Shown here: piece after piece, positions 63,168-64,000 of the stretch
Layout of the letters: every line of letters starts with the position of its first letter
How positions within the stretch are numbered: position 1 is the stretch's first letter
NCBI GenBank assembly: GCA_963722665.1
Contig: CAVRNW010000011.1
Coordinates: 11,021 to 75,020, forward strand
DNA length: 64,000 nt
Source of the DNA: Site-B1 sp963722665
GTDB lineage: Bacteria; Bacteroidota; Bacteroidia; Flavobacteriales; Flavobacteriaceae
Reading direction: 5' to 3'
Notes under the pieces: generated by a model
Database searches by the model: none
What the model saw: only the letters and a program-made list of their open reading frames with translations
What the model was told of the DNA's origin: nothing
Made by a program: the position numbers and the translations under genes

Positions 63168-63397
63168 AATTCAGATGGTTTAAATAGTTCTACACTCATT
63201 AAAGCAAATTGTTCCAGTATTTTCAACACTTGCCTTACTTCTGTATCATTTAGTTTTTCTTTTCTATTAGCATTTAAAATTGTTTTCGCTTCTTTAAACT
63301 TCACGATTTCCAATGTAAGGTGGATAAAAATAGAATTGCTATTGTTATCACACTTTTGGAGATGAAGTGCTAAGGGCTGCTTAGGACTGTATTTGAT
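63164..63397 (-). CDS. Small ORF overlapping the recombinase start (ATGA)
   Basis: A minus-strand frame with no upstream ATG reads IKYSPKQPLALHLQKCDNNSNSIFIHLTLEIVKFKEAKTILNANRKEKLNDTEVRQVLKILEQFALMSVELFKPSEL. It ends exactly in the TGA that overlaps the recombinase ATG, the arrangement of coupled genes. The true start is unclear: it may use a non-ATG codon, or an indel may hide it. No family recognised; likely a recombinase accessory gene. Confidence 0.5.
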   Translation of the reverse strand: MKYSPKQPLALHLQKCDNNSNSIFIHLTLEIVKFKEAKTILNANRKEKLNDTEVRQVLKILEQFALMSVELFKPSEL

Positions 63398-63806
63398 GTT
63401 TTATTATATTTTTAATTACGATGTGTTTATCGTTTCTAAAGATCACCTCGGCACGCTCATACTTCTTTAAACCAAGCAAAGTTCTTACAGCTTGTGCTTC
63501 ATCATTCTTTAGGTCTTGTTTATTGGTAATTTCTACTTCAAAGGTTTCGTCGTTATGACTTCTGTAAATTTTAATCTGTTGAAAATCCTTTTGTTTTATA
63601 AGCTTTAAAAGCTCAAGCTCACTTGGTGAATAGAGCGCAAATATCTCTGTGTATTTATATAAGGCTTCATCTTGATAAAATCTTGCTATTAATGGTACGA
63701 TTGGTATATTAATAATAGAAAAATGCATCATATTGGAAACCAGATCATCTCTAAAGTCTCTTCCGTTCATTTTAGCTTCAATCTCGTTGGCCATAGGATT
63801 AAACAA
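63381..63806 (-). CDS. Hypothetical protein of the integrated element (possibly continuous with the upstream frame)
   Basis: From ATG 63806 (MFNPMANEIEAKMNGRDFRDDLV) 141 residues, ending VIKNIIKHQIQS. The same frame is open upstream through ELGFHL and GPFTNNEDKKDEGEP to an in-frame TAA at 63867, beyond which it reads another ~44 residues to the window end. It may be one protein broken by a stop or base error. No domain recognised. Downstream gene order (this, small ORF, recombinase) suggests an element module. Confidence 0.5.
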   Translation of the reverse strand: MFNPMANEIEAKMNGRDFRDDLVSNMMHFSIINIPIVPLIARFYQDEALYKYTEIFALYSPSELELLKLIKQKDFQQIKIYRSHNDETFEVEITNKQDLKNDEAQAVRTLLGLKKYERAEVIFRNDKHIVIKNIIKHQIQS

Positions 63807-63866
63807 ATGAAACCCTAGCTCTGGCTCACCTTCATCTTTTTTATCTTCATTATTCGTAAAGGGACC

Positions 63867-64000
63867 TTATAAATCATTAATGATGGTGAATGGCCGAACA
63901 AAAGTACTGCGCTCACTGCCACCTAGATTTGTCAAATACATTTTATAGAGGTCAGGCAGGTTATCTAAAACACTCTCTATAACTTGTTTGTTAAAAGCTT
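63867..64000 (-). CDS. C-terminal end of a hypothetical protein (runs off the window)
   Basis: The last 44 codons, AFNKQVIESVLDNLPDLYKMYLTNLGGSERSTFVRPFTIINDL then TAA, in the same frame as the following gene. It may be the N-terminal part of that protein, interrupted by a nonsense codon. No homologue recognised. Confidence 0.4.
   Translation of the reverse strand, partial: AFNKQVIESVLDNLPDLYKMYLTNLGGSERSTFVRPFTIINDL

Overview
The window is chromosomal DNA from a member of the Bacteroidota, most likely class Flavobacteriia. Grounds: low GC; promoters with the phylum-specific TTG-N18-20-TAnnTTTG architecture in front of rpsU, the tRNA-tuf operon, nrdJ and the his operon; weak A-rich leaders everywhere except a strong Shine-Dalgarno at rpsU; a tmRNA tag ending YALAA; PspC, DUF2851, NamZ and TonB-type outer-membrane genes typical of the group; and kdsA plus an EptA-like gene, which imply LPS. 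Species cannot be named from sequence alone.

Layout. 1-6.4 kb: translation block on the minus strand in the widely conserved order hpf / tRNA-Thr-Tyr-Gly-Thr / tuf / tRNA-Trp / secE-nusG-rplK-rplA-rplJ-rplL, with xerC and rpsU upstream. 6.4-15.3 kb: metabolism and transport (acyl-CoA dehydrogenase, helix-hairpin-helix protein, AGCS symporter, K+ channel, PspC, DUF2851, SLC12-like transporter). 15.4-18.1 kb: an ECF sigma factor, a membrane-anchored acidic protein, a Gln-rich secreted LTxxQ-like protein and an outer-membrane protein. Three of these genes share an identical bipartite upstream motif, ACAAACTA-N14-G(G/T)TC. 18.2-32 kb: accessory region with a duplicated lipoprotein/permease segment, NamZ, thioredoxin-like paralogues and many frameshifted genes. 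32-45 kb: TonB-like barrel, large TPR protein, FtsE, and a surface-glycan cluster (three glycosyltransferases, a phosphoethanolamine-transferase-like enzyme, two flippases). 45-51.4 kb: typA, kdsA and a class II ribonucleotide reductase. 51.9-59.5 kb: a complete histidine operon with promoter, a leader peptide carrying five consecutive His codons, an intrinsic terminator, and hisGDCBHA-(four-helix-bundle ORF)-hisF-hisIE. 59.5-64 kb: saccharopine-dehydrogenase-like gene, tmRNA, and the start of an integrated element with a serine recombinase whose edge duplicates the tmRNA 3' end.

A recurring feature is single-base frameshifts in about a dozen genes (roughly 19-31 kb, 39-43 kb, 54-55.4 kb, 61.5-63.2 kb). 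By my count nearly all are +1 insertions, and removing the extra base restores full-length proteins with intact motifs. An insertion-dominated error spectrum suggests uncorrected long-read sequencing errors more than true gene decay, so I describe restored products while flagging the breaks. A few lesions (the duplicated permease fragment, the amidohydrolase tail) look like real remnants.

Most interesting candidates: the self-contained ECF-sigma regulon with three matching promoters; the his attenuator; the strong Shine-Dalgarno of rpsU; two copies of a structured intergenic element (6.44-6.59 kb and 60.91-61.01 kb) sharing 5' and 3' motifs; and the tmRNA-end duplication beside a serine recombinase.
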